17,068 nt of DNA. Origin: an uncultured Coprococcus sp. (GTDB lineage: Bacteria > Bacillota > Clostridia > Lachnospirales > Lachnospiraceae). A model generated the notes under the pieces. That model was not told the origin of the DNA and did no database searches. It was given only the letters and a program-made list of their open reading frames with translations. Of this stretch, positions 1 to 5,864 are shown piece after piece. The stretch is taken from the NCBI GenBank assembly GCA_900557435.1, contig USSH01000019.1, positions 1-17,068 on the forward strand. The letters are read 5' to 3'. Both the position numbers and the translations under genes were made by a program. How positions within the stretch are numbered: the first letter of the stretch is position 1; the number at the start of each line of letters is the position of its first letter.

Positions 1-142
1 TCCTCTATCATAAGCGGCCCTTGTGTTATTAAATAAGTCTTTGTGATCTGTAATTATCTACCATATGGCATCACAGTCAGATAACCATTTCATCTTTTCA
101 TTTGAGCCATGTATAGCTATTTCACAAATCCCAATTGTATAA

Positions 143-151
143 ATTATAACA
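143..151 (-). promoter_or_regulatory. Possible extended -10 promoter downstream of fruA
   Basis: The minus strand reads TGTTATAAT, an extended -10 (TG-n-TATAAT), 38 nt past the fruA stop. No good -35 lies 17 nt upstream (ATGCAT). The remaining bases to the window edge contain no convincing full gene. An ATG at positions 11-9, preceded by AAGGG with 6-nt spacing, could start the next gene, which would run off the window. No terminator for fruA is evident in this stretch, so read-through from fruA is also possible. The call rests on sequence match only. Confidence 0.35.
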
Positions 152-188
152 TTCTGTCGTTTTTTATGCATTACTTTTGTGCATTTTT

Positions 189-2255
189 TTACTCCTGCAC
201 GTTTCTCTTGATAAGACCGAGCATGATACCTGTGATTACTGATCCAACCAGCCATGAGATGATATATGGTAACCAGTTGCCTACAGTTGCGAATACGAAG
301 ATTCCGCCGTGAGGTGCCATCAGTGTACATTTGAACGCTGCTGACATTCCACCTGCAACTGCTGCGCCTACGAGTGTACATGGTATTACGTGGAGTGGAT
401 CTGCAGCTGCAAATGGTATTGCACCCTCTGTGATGAATCCACATGACATTACAATATTTGATACTGTCGAGTTTCTCTCTGCCTTTGTGAACTTCTTAGG
501 GAAGAAGATACATGCAAGAGCAATTCCAAGTGGAGGTACCATACCACCTACCATAACTGATGCCATTGAGATATAGCACGCCTGAACTGCAGGATCTGTT
601 ATCGGTGTGCCTGCTGCTGTAAGTTCGGCAGCTGTAGAAAGTACTGTAACTCCATATACATATGCAGCCTTGTTGATAGGACCGCCCATGTCTATCGCCA
701 TCATACCGCCGAGGATGATTCCAAGTGGGATGAGAAGATTTTTATTTGCAAGGGCTGTCAGCATATCTGAAAGTCCTGTATTGATCAATCCAATAATCGG
801 ATTGAGTATAAATATCATAAGTACTGCAACTATAAACATACCAACAAGTGGGTATATAAGTGTTGGCTTGATTCCCTCCAGTGACTTAGGGAATTTGGAG
901 CAGATCTTTCTAAGAAGAAGAACTACATATCCTGCAAGGAAACCTGCTGCGATACCGCCGAGGAAACCTGATACTGTATTTCCGCCGCCTTCTGCGACGA
1001 ATCCAAACTTTGATATAAATGACTGGAAGCCGCCAAGATTATCTCCTGCCCATACATAACCGGACAAGGCTGCATTTCCGGAAGATGCCAGGATACCGCC
1101 GAGGAAACCAACCGCAAGTCCAGGTCTGTCTGCTATAGACTCTGCTATAAATCCTGCAAGCACCGGAACCATCACGCCCATCGCCAGGCCACCGGCATAC
1201 TTGAAGAATGCTGAGAGCGGGGTCATGGAACCGAAGTTGGATCCACCTGTTGCACCATATCCGCAAAGTGTATCTATAAGGAATGCAAGAGCTGTGAGGA
1301 TACCACCGCCGATTACGAATGGGAGCATGTGTGATACTCCGTTCATAAGATGCTTGTATATTCTGCTTCCCACACTGCCATTTGCACTGCTTGACTCTTT
1401 TCTGCCGCCCTCCTCGTGGTGAACAGGAACCTGACCATCCACGATCTTCTGTATGAGCTCCTCAGGCTTGTGTATTCCGTCTGCCACTCTTGTGAAAAGA
1501 ACCGGCTTTCCATCAAATCTTGCTGTTTCAACACTCTTGTCAGCTGCAACTATGATACCATCACAGTTTGCGATTTCTTCATCAGTAAGTATATTTTTTG
1601 CTCCGCCTGAGCCATTTGTCTCAGCCTTTAAAGCATATCCCATCTTGGCACCGGCCTTCTCAAGTGCCTCGGCTGCCATATATGTGTGAGCTATTCCTGT
1701 AGGACACGCTGTAACCGCAAGTACTCTGAACCCTTTCTTCTCAGGAGCCTTCTCAACCGTCTTTTCCTCAGTCTTCTCTGCTGTCTCCTCTGGGAACTTT
1801 GCGTTCTCGTATTTGTCAACGACTGCAAGGAATGCATCCTTGTCTGCTGCCTTCAAGAGCTCTGCTCTGAAGTCCTCATCCATGAGAAGCATAGACAGTC
1901 TTGAAAGTACCTCAAGATGTACATCTGATCCGCTCTCCGGTGCTGCGATCATGAAGAACAGGTTTGATGGCTGTCCATCCAGTGAATCGTAATCAACTCC
2001 GTCAGGGACTGTCATAGCTGCAAGTCCAGGTCTCTTGACCGCCTTGTTCTTGGAGTGAGGGATCGCTATTCCTTCTCCTATAGCTGTTGAGCCCTCTTCC
2101 TCTCTCTTAAGTATTCCTTCTTTGTATGTTTTCTTGTCTGAGATGTTACCTGCTGCATCGTGCAGGTTTACAAGGTAGTCGATCGCTGCATCCTTTGAAT
2201 CTACCTTTACACCCAGAGCAATGCTTTCCTTTGATAAAAGCTCTGTGATTCTCAT
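189..2255 (-). CDS. fruA: PTS fructose transporter, fused EIIA-EIIB-EIIC
   Basis: Imports fructose across the membrane and phosphorylates it to fructose 1-phosphate using phosphate from HPr. The 688-residue protein has three modules. EIIA spans about 1-150, with the phosphorylated His67 in AIPHSKN. A charged E/K/P linker covers about 155-174. EIIB covers about 176-275, with phosphocysteine Cys184 in the P-loop TACPTGIAHTYMAAE. EIIC runs from about 297 to the end, with many hydrophobic segments and the ITEGAIPF motif typical of the fructose EIIC family. The length is close to that of other fused EIIABC proteins. The start is supported by AGGAGG, 8 nt before the ATG. It is the last gene of fruR-fruK-fruA, 102 nt after fruK, and its substrate fits the adjacent 1-phosphofructokinase. 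A mannose-specific role is less likely given that neighbour. Confidence 0.96.
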   Translation of the reverse strand: MRITELLSKESIALGVKVDSKDAAIDYLVNLHDAAGNISDKKTYKEGILKREEEGSTAIGEGIAIPHSKNKAVKRPGLAAMTVPDGVDYDSLDGQPSNLFFMIAAPESGSDVHLEVLSRLSMLLMDEDFRAELLKAADKDAFLAVVDKYENAKFPEETAEKTEEKTVEKAPEKKGFRVLAVTACPTGIAHTYMAAEALEKAGAKMGYALKAETNGSGGAKNILTDEEIANCDGIIVAADKSVETARFDGKPVLFTRVADGIHKPEELIQKIVDGQVPVHHEEGGRKESSSANGSVGSRIYKHLMNGVSHMLPFVIGGGILTALAFLIDTLCGYGATGGSNFGSMTPLSAFFKYAGGLAMGVMVPVLAGFIAESIADRPGLAVGFLGGILASSGNAALSGYVWAGDNLGGFQSFISKFGFVAEGGGNTVSGFLGGIAAGFLAGYVVLLLRKICSKFPKSLEGIKPTLIYPLVGMFIVAVLMIFILNPIIGLINTGLSDMLTALANKNLLIPLGIILGGMMAIDMGGPINKAAYVYGVTVLSTAAELTAAGTPITDPAVQACYISMASVMVGGMVPPLGIALACIFFPKKFTKAERNSTVSNIVMSCGFITEGAIPFAAADPLHVIPCTLVGAAVAGGMSAAFKCTLMAPHGGIFVFATVGNWLPYIISWLVGSVITGIMLGLIKRNVQE

Positions 2256-2282
2256 AAGCGTAACCTCCTATTAAATAATCAA

Positions 2283-2308
2283 CCGCATCCACATATACTG
2301 TCATGCGG
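2283..2308 (-). other. Small hairpin between fruK and fruA
   Basis: CCGCAT and ATGCGG form a 6-bp inverted repeat with a 14-nt loop in the 102-nt gap between fruK and fruA. No T-run follows, so it is not an intrinsic terminator. It could be an mRNA processing or stability element that sets the ratio of transporter to kinase, but this is inference from position alone. Confidence 0.35.
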
Positions 2309-2357
2309 CGTCTTCTCTCGTAAGTACTCCTTCTCATGTTGGAACACTTACAATTTA

Positions 2358-3260
2358 CTATAACTGCTTATAGAGTTCTTCTACTTTGTCCGCTGTGGCG
2401 AGGCCTTCTGAAAATGCTGTGGCACTTCCTGTTGCTGTTCCTCTCTTCAGCGCCTCCATGTAATCGTGATCCTTCAGGTAGCTTGCTGTAAATCCTGCCA
2501 CCATAGAATCACCTGCCCCTACTGAGTTCACAACCGTTCCCTTTGGAACTCCGATCTTGTGAACCTCTCCTGTCTCTGTTATGAGTATTGCTCCGTCTCC
2601 TGCCATGGATATGAGTACATTTCTTGCACCCATGACCTGAAGCTTCTTCGCATACTCAACAATCTCGTCATCGCTCTTTAAGACTACTCCAAACATCTCG
2701 CCAAGCTCATGGTTATTTGGCTTGATGAGGAATGGATGGAACTTCAATACATTGAGCAGAAGATCCTTCGTCGCATCAACCACGATATCGATGTTCCTGT
2801 TCATAAGCTTCTCCATGATCTGCTCGTATATGTCAGATGGAAGTGAAGCAGGGATGGTTCCCGCAAGTATCAGGCAATCTCCCGACTGGAGCTTGTCCAG
2901 CTTGTCAAACATCTGCTGAAGCTCATCTTTCTTAATGTCGGGTCCCTGTCCGTTGATCTCCGTCTCCTGTTCTGCCTTGATCTTGACGTTTATCCTGCTG
3001 AGACCATTCTTTAGCTGGATAAAATCTGTCTTAACTCCCATGGTCTTGACTCCGTCCTCAATCTCCTTACCGGTAAATCCAGCAACAAAACCGAGAGCTA
3101 CGGAATCAACTCCTATGTTCTTAAGTACGGTTGAGACATTGATACCTTTGCCGCCATAGAATATGGCTTCTGACTTACTCCTGTTCACCATTCCAAGCTC
3201 AAGGCTGTCCATCTTGACAACATAATCGAGCGCCGGATTGAATGTCACCGTATAAATCAT
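2358..3260 (-). CDS. fruK: 1-phosphofructokinase (PfkB family)
   Basis: Phosphorylates fructose 1-phosphate, the product of the neighbouring FruA, to fructose 1,6-bisphosphate with ATP, feeding glycolysis in the cytoplasm. The 300-residue length is normal for FruK. Family marks are the opening FNPALDYVV, the substrate-binding GGKGINVS (36-43) and the C-terminal PfkB signature VNSVGAGDSMVAGF, with catalytic base Asp251 in GAGD (248-251). The ATG shares one base with the fruR stop (TAATG), and an AGGAGG sits 10 nt upstream inside the fruR end, so the two genes are probably translationally coupled. Tagatose-6-phosphate kinase (LacC) is a close relative, but the fructose EIIABC context favours FruK. 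Confidence 0.95.
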   Translation of the reverse strand: MIYTVTFNPALDYVVKMDSLELGMVNRSKSEAIFYGGKGINVSTVLKNIGVDSVALGFVAGFTGKEIEDGVKTMGVKTDFIQLKNGLSRINVKIKAEQETEINGQGPDIKKDELQQMFDKLDKLQSGDCLILAGTIPASLPSDIYEQIMEKLMNRNIDIVVDATKDLLLNVLKFHPFLIKPNNHELGEMFGVVLKSDDEIVEYAKKLQVMGARNVLISMAGDGAILITETGEVHKIGVPKGTVVNSVGAGDSMVAGFTASYLKDHDYMEALKRGTATGSATAFSEGLATADKVEELYKQL

Positions 3261-4009
3261 TATCTGAGTACCTCCTTTACGACTGTGGCGTCTATGTACT
3301 TATCATTTACAAGTCTGTCCGTGATAATACAGGCTTTTTCGATTGCCGCAAATGTCACCGCTGTAACCTTGTCAAACTTGCTGCTGTCGGCAAGGACTAT
3401 GCTGGCATAAGATCTGTTCACCGCTTCCATCTTCACCATAGCCTCTTCCACATCGACCGTTGTGAATCCATAATCCATATGGATTCCATTTGTTCCAAGA
3501 AAGCACTTTGTGAAATTGAACTTTTTCATGGAATTGACCGCCTCGGCTCCGATGATAGCCTCTGTGATCGGCTTTACAAGTCCGCCTATCATATACGTTC
3601 TGAGGTTCTTCTTGAGAAGCCGCTTGGCGTGTGCTATTCCATTTGTGACAAATGTAGCATTTGTTTCGCCGATATAGTCGATCATGAGCTCCGTGCTGGT
3701 TCCCGCATCTATAAATATGAAATCTTCATCATTGATCATCGTTGCCGCATATTTTGCAATGGCACTTTTCTCTTCGACGTTGAGCTGTGCCTTGGCTGAA
3801 ACCGGTGCCTCATTGGTGATATATTCATGCTCGATCGCCTTGGCACCACCATGGAATCTCTTGATCTTACCCATATCGTCCAGAGCTATCAAATCTCTTC
3901 TTATAGTAGATTCTGACGCTCCCGTGATCTCCGTGAACTCTGCAACTGTCATAGACTTTTTCTCTTTCAGTGCTTCTAAAATCGCTGTGTATCTGTCCTC
4001 TGTCATCAT
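3260..4009 (-). CDS. fruR: DeoR-family transcriptional repressor of the fructose operon
   Basis: Predicted to repress the fruR-fruK-fruA operon until a phosphorylated fructose intermediate binds. The 249-residue protein has an N-terminal DeoR winged helix-turn-helix (about 1-57) with the signature recognition stretch ASESTIRRDL (31-40) followed by HGGAKA. The rest is a DeoR C-terminal sugar-phosphate sensor domain of the ISOCOT type, with DAGTS and IGGLVK motifs. The start at ATGATG follows AGGAGG by 8 nt. As first gene of the operon it would be autoregulated. The 10-bp phased repeats at 4136-4165 and 4251-4290 are the obvious candidate operators. The effector is probably fructose 1-phosphate or fructose 1,6-bisphosphate, by analogy with other FruR/DeoR proteins. 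Confidence 0.92.
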   Translation of the reverse strand: MMTEDRYTAILEALKEKKSMTVAEFTEITGASESTIRRDLIALDDMGKIKRFHGGAKAIEHEYITNEAPVSAKAQLNVEEKSAIAKYAATMINDEDFIFIDAGTSTELMIDYIGETNATFVTNGIAHAKRLLKKNLRTYMIGGLVKPITEAIIGAEAVNSMKKFNFTKCFLGTNGIHMDYGFTTVDVEEAMVKMEAVNRSYASIVLADSSKFDKVTAVTFAAIEKACIITDRLVNDKYIDATVVKEVLR

Positions 4010-4122
4010 AATAATTGCCTCCTGTACAACTAGTACGTCTCCTGTATGTGTTAGTCTGTGTGTTTTCGTAGTAATTTCACTGAAATATATTTATATCCGT
4101 GATCTATAACTTCGTTTTCTTT

Positions 4123-4151
4123 AGGATATCATACCTTTTGACTGTTTTCAA
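4123..4151 (-). promoter_or_regulatory. Candidate fruR promoter P2
   Basis: The minus strand shows TTGAAA (4151-4146), a 17-nt spacer and TATCCT (4128-4123), with a TGA just before the -10 that makes an extended -10. The decamer repeat array at 4136-4165 covers the -35 and half the spacer, as expected for a repressed promoter. It would start transcription about 107 nt upstream of fruR. Confidence 0.55.
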
Positions 4152-4165
4152 TTGTTTATGATTGT
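4136..4165. repeat. Decamer array A, candidate FruR operator
   Basis: On the plus strand three consecutive decamers read TTTTGACTGT, TTTCAATTGT and TTATGATTGT, exactly 10 bp apart. They share the consensus TTTTGATTGT with array B. The array overlaps the -35 of promoter P2. DeoR-family repressors often bind short, helically phased repeats, so FruR binding is a reasonable inference. Confidence 0.6.
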
Positions 4166-4215
4166 TTCAAGGTGATTTTTACTTGATTTCAGTCACTTTC
4201 AATCAATCTACATGC

Positions 4216-4244
4216 ATAATATCATCGTAAATGAAGATTGTCAA
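4216..4244 (-). promoter_or_regulatory. Strong fru operon promoter P1
   Basis: The minus strand carries a perfect -35 TTGACA (4244-4239), a 17-nt spacer and TATTAT (4221-4216). Transcription would begin near 4209, about 200 nt upstream of fruR. It lies between the two decamer arrays. Confidence 0.8.
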
Positions 4245-4250
4245 TCATAT

Positions 4251-4290
4251 TTTTGAAGTTTTTTGAATATTTTTGATTGTTTTTGATTGT
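4251..4290. repeat. Decamer array B, candidate FruR operator
   Basis: Four contiguous plus-strand decamers read TTTTGAAGTT, TTTTGAATAT, TTTTGATTGT and TTTTGATTGT. The last two are identical. The array ends 6 bp upstream of the P1 -35. The start-to-start distance to array A is 115 bp, close to 11 helical turns, so both arrays would lie on the same DNA face, which is compatible with a repression loop. Confidence 0.6.
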
Positions 4291-4309
4291 TTGTTATTTT
4301 CTACTCAAA

Positions 4310-4344
4310 GTGGGGACGGAGGGGACAGGTACCTCCGTCCCCAC
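4310..4344. repeat. REP-like perfect palindrome
   Basis: GTGGGGACGGAGG (4310-4322) and its exact complement CCTCCGTCCCCAC (4332-4344) form a 13-bp perfect stem with a 9-nt loop GGACAGGTA. The loop side also contains a second GGGGAC, so an alternative shorter stem with GTCCCC is possible. GGGGAC...GTCCCC palindromes of this look resemble extragenic repeats linked to RAYT (Y1-type) transposases in other bacteria. No transposase is present here. It has no T-run, so it is not an intrinsic terminator. Confidence 0.65.
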
Positions 4345-4358
4345 AGGCTCCCGGTCTT

Positions 4359-4392
4359 AAAAAACAAAAGACGTTGACCCCGTCGGTCAACG
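4359..4392 (-). terminator. Intrinsic terminator of the CDF transporter gene
   Basis: On the minus strand CGTTGACC and GGTCAACG form a perfect 8-bp stem with a 5-nt loop (GACGG), followed by TCTTTTGTTTTTT. It lies 35 nt after the transporter stop codon and separates it from the fru control region. Confidence 0.9.
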
Positions 4393-4427
4393 CCCTATAC
4401 TTTTGAATTATTATTTTATTTATATTA

Positions 4428-5369
4428 CTATGAAGCATCCGCAGGATTTACATGCACCATCACATGCTTTACCTTTGGAAAATTCTTCTCTATGCCCCCA
4501 TGGACCTCTTCCGCTATCTCATGCGCATGTCTTAATGTATATGAACCGTTTACTCCTATCTCCACATCTACGTATATCTTGTTGCCAAATATCCTTGTGT
4601 GGAGAAGATCAACACTGAGAACTTCTTTCTGAGTGAGCACAAAATCCCTCATCTCTTTCTCTGTTTCATCATCGCAGGAATGGTCCACCATCTTATCCAT
4701 GGCATCCTTGAAGATATCATATGCCGCCTTAGCTATGAATACAAAGATAACAATACTTGCAACGGAATCCATAATCGGGAATCCCATCATCGCACCACCG
4801 ATACCGACAAGCGCGCCAACTGATGACAGCGCATCTGAGCGGTGATGCCATGCATCTGCCATAAGTGCGCTTGAATCTATCTTCTTCGCATAGTGTCTTG
4901 TGTACCAGTACATTATCTCCTTTGTAACAATGGATACAACAGCCGCAACCAGTGCCAGCATCCCCGGTTTCTGCAGGTTCTGGTAATCGCCACCGATTAT
5001 GTCCTTAACCGCCTGTGAGCCGATCTTGATACCAGTATACAGCAGCACTATAGACAACACGATCGCTGCCACGCACTCAAGTCTCTCATGACCGTATGGA
5101 TGTTCCTTGTCGGATTCCTTCGACGCTAGTTTTACTCCAATTATCACTATTATGGTGCTGAACACGTCTGATGCAGAATGTATCGCATCACTTATCATTG
5201 CATTTGAATGTGCAAATATTCCCGCAAATAATTTGAATACTGAAAGCAGTACGTTCTGTACTATCGTTATAAACGATACTTTATTTGCAACCTTTTTAAA
5301 CTCATCCTCTGATACGGAAGATGCCGCCATCGTGTTTATTTTGTTTGCGCTTTCCATATAATCAGCCAT
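4428..5369 (-). CDS. Cation diffusion facilitator (CDF) metal efflux transporter
   Basis: Membrane antiporter that exports divalent metal, probably Co2+/Ni2+ or Fe2+ given the NiCo-type riboswitch upstream. The 313 residues fit the FieF/CzcD-like CDF layout: a short cytoplasmic N-terminus, about six membrane segments over roughly 33-225, and a cytoplasmic C-terminal ferredoxin-like domain (about 232-313, with VDVEIGV and HVMVHVNP). The paired transport-site motifs are His64-xxx-Asp68 in TM2 (SDAIHSASD) and His175-xxx-Asp179 in TM5 (DAWHHRSD). The start is uncertain. AAGAAAGG directly abuts the first ATG at 5369, so the in-frame ATG at 5357 (12-nt spacing) is an alternative. The gene is monocistronic, with riboswitch control at the 5' end and a terminator at the 3' end. 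Metal specificity cannot be fixed from residues alone, and Zn2+ or Mn2+ remain possible. Confidence 0.93.
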   Translation of the reverse strand: MADYMESANKINTMAASSVSEDEFKKVANKVSFITIVQNVLLSVFKLFAGIFAHSNAMISDAIHSASDVFSTIIVIIGVKLASKESDKEHPYGHERLECVAAIVLSIVLLYTGIKIGSQAVKDIIGGDYQNLQKPGMLALVAAVVSIVTKEIMYWYTRHYAKKIDSSALMADAWHHRSDALSSVGALVGIGGAMMGFPIMDSVASIVIFVFIAKAAYDIFKDAMDKMVDHSCDDETEKEMRDFVLTQKEVLSVDLLHTRIFGNKIYVDVEIGVNGSYTLRHAHEIAEEVHGGIEKNFPKVKHVMVHVNPADAS

Positions 5370-5384
5370 CCTTTCTTAAATGAA

Positions 5385-5508
5385 CACCAGTCTATTGATA
5401 GTCACCCCAGGTGAATGACTGGTGCTGCATGTCATGCTTTCACTGAAAACATGACACATCCACTACTCACGGACAGACGCACCAACCGCCTTACTGCGCG
5501 TCTGCGTG
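5385..5508 (-). other. Hairpin-rich mRNA leader between riboswitch and CDF gene
   Basis: After the riboswitch terminator, about 210 nt remain before the transporter start. On the minus strand they can form three stems in a row. The first (5508-5468) is CACG-c-AGACGCGC pairing with GTGCGTCT-gtc-CGTG. The second (5456-5430) is TGTCATG/CATGACA extended by TTTTC/GAAAG. The third (5424-5385) is CACCAGTC/GACTGGTG enclosing a small TCACC/GGTGA hairpin. The last stem ends 8 nt upstream of the AAGAAAGG at 5377-5370, so it could affect ribosome access. I recognise no known RNA family here. Confidence 0.55.
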
Positions 5509-5579
5509 ATCAATAAATTTCAGAAAGCTCTTATCACTAAATATATGTGGGAGATTTTATAGAATGTCTAAAAGAGTAT

Positions 5580-5623
5580 AAAAAAACACCCACGACTCAG
5601 TATTAGTAACTACTGTCCCGTGG
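5580..5623 (-). terminator. Riboswitch-controlled intrinsic terminator
   Basis: The minus strand can form CCACGG-GA-CAGTA, an 8-nt loop, then TACTG-AG-TCGTGG, followed by TGTTTTTTT. Its 5' strand uses the aptamer's terminal CCAC and GGGACAGT bases. Terminator and folded aptamer are therefore mutually exclusive, which is the arrangement of an ON switch. Confidence 0.85.
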
Positions 5624-5687
5624 ATGTAAAGATTCCACTGCCATGATGGCCCGACTCCTTGGCTTACACCAATGGTCTGCTCAGTTT
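5610..5687 (-). ncRNA. NiCo (czcD-type) metal-sensing riboswitch aptamer
   Basis: The minus-strand RNA from 5687 to 5610 follows the NiCo aptamer layout. It has ACTGAGCAG at the 5' side of P1, a P2 hairpin (TTGG/CCAA), a GAGTCGGGC junction, a P3 hairpin (GCCAT/ATGGC), a P4 hairpin (GTGGA/TCCAC) and the closing GGGACAGT that pairs back to ACTG. The CTGAGCAG, CGGGC and GGGACAG blocks match, from memory, those of the structurally solved NiCo riboswitch. The class is known to control CDF (czcD) efflux genes by antitermination on binding Co2+ or Ni2+, and later work argued that Fe2+ is also a ligand. Here it lies directly upstream of a CDF gene. Confidence 0.9.
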
Positions 5688-5724
5688 GTACTGTAGATTT
5701 ATATGCAGTGCAAAGAGTTAATTT

Positions 5725-5753
5725 AGGTTACCATCTATGGCAGTCTATGTCAA
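5725..5753 (-). promoter_or_regulatory. Promoter of the riboswitch-CDF transcript
   Basis: The minus strand shows a perfect -35 TTGACA (5753-5748), a 17-nt spacer and TAACCT (5730-5725) preceded by TGG, giving an extended -10. Transcription would start near 5718, about 30 nt before the aptamer. Confidence 0.75.
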
Positions 5754-5798
5754 TATTTTTTCAAAATCTTGATTGAATTAATACAGTTCTATTGATTT

Positions 5799-5835
5799 CA
5801 AAATGACGAGACAACCATTCATCGGCCGTCTCGTC
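5799..5835 (-). terminator. Probable terminator of the GH3 gene
   Basis: On the minus strand GACGAGACGGCC and GGTTGTCTCGTC form a 12-bp stem (two G-U pairs) with loop GATGAAT, starting 29 nt after the GH3 stop. The following T-run is short (ATTTTG), so termination may be only moderate. Confidence 0.6.
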
Positions 5836-5864
5836 TTCATGTTAATTCTTTGTATATTTTATTC

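Larger units (their letters stand above)
4010..4358 (-). other. fru operon control region
   Basis: This AT-rich gap between fruR and the CDF gene terminator holds no credible gene. It contains two promoter candidates, two arrays of 10-bp repeats and a REP-like palindrome, each listed separately. The fruR leader from the upstream promoter would be about 200 nt, and from the downstream promoter about 107 nt. Confidence 0.7.

Noticed and set aside
58..444. 128-codon minus-strand frame overlapping the fruA 3' end
   Set aside because: It overlaps the conserved C-terminus of FruA in another frame, has a Cys/Arg-rich composition and resembles no protein family.
2146..2337. 63-codon minus-strand frame across the fruA start
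   Set aside because: It is mostly in the fruA EIIA region in another frame and has no ribosome binding site; the fruK-fruA hairpin explains part of its sequence.
3242..3799. 185-codon plus-strand frame opposite fruR
   Set aside because: Antisense shadow of a well-conserved DeoR gene, with unnatural Cys/His-rich composition.
4136..4290. CRISPR-like array
   Set aside because: Units are contiguous decamers without spacers and sit on promoter elements, so operator repeats are the better reading.
5610..5700. Cobalamin riboswitch or 6S-like RNA
   Set aside because: AAGCCAAGGAG superficially resembles a B12 box, but the rest of the cobalamin core is missing. The CTGAGCAG...CGGGC...GGGACAG layout and the CDF neighbour fit NiCo much better.
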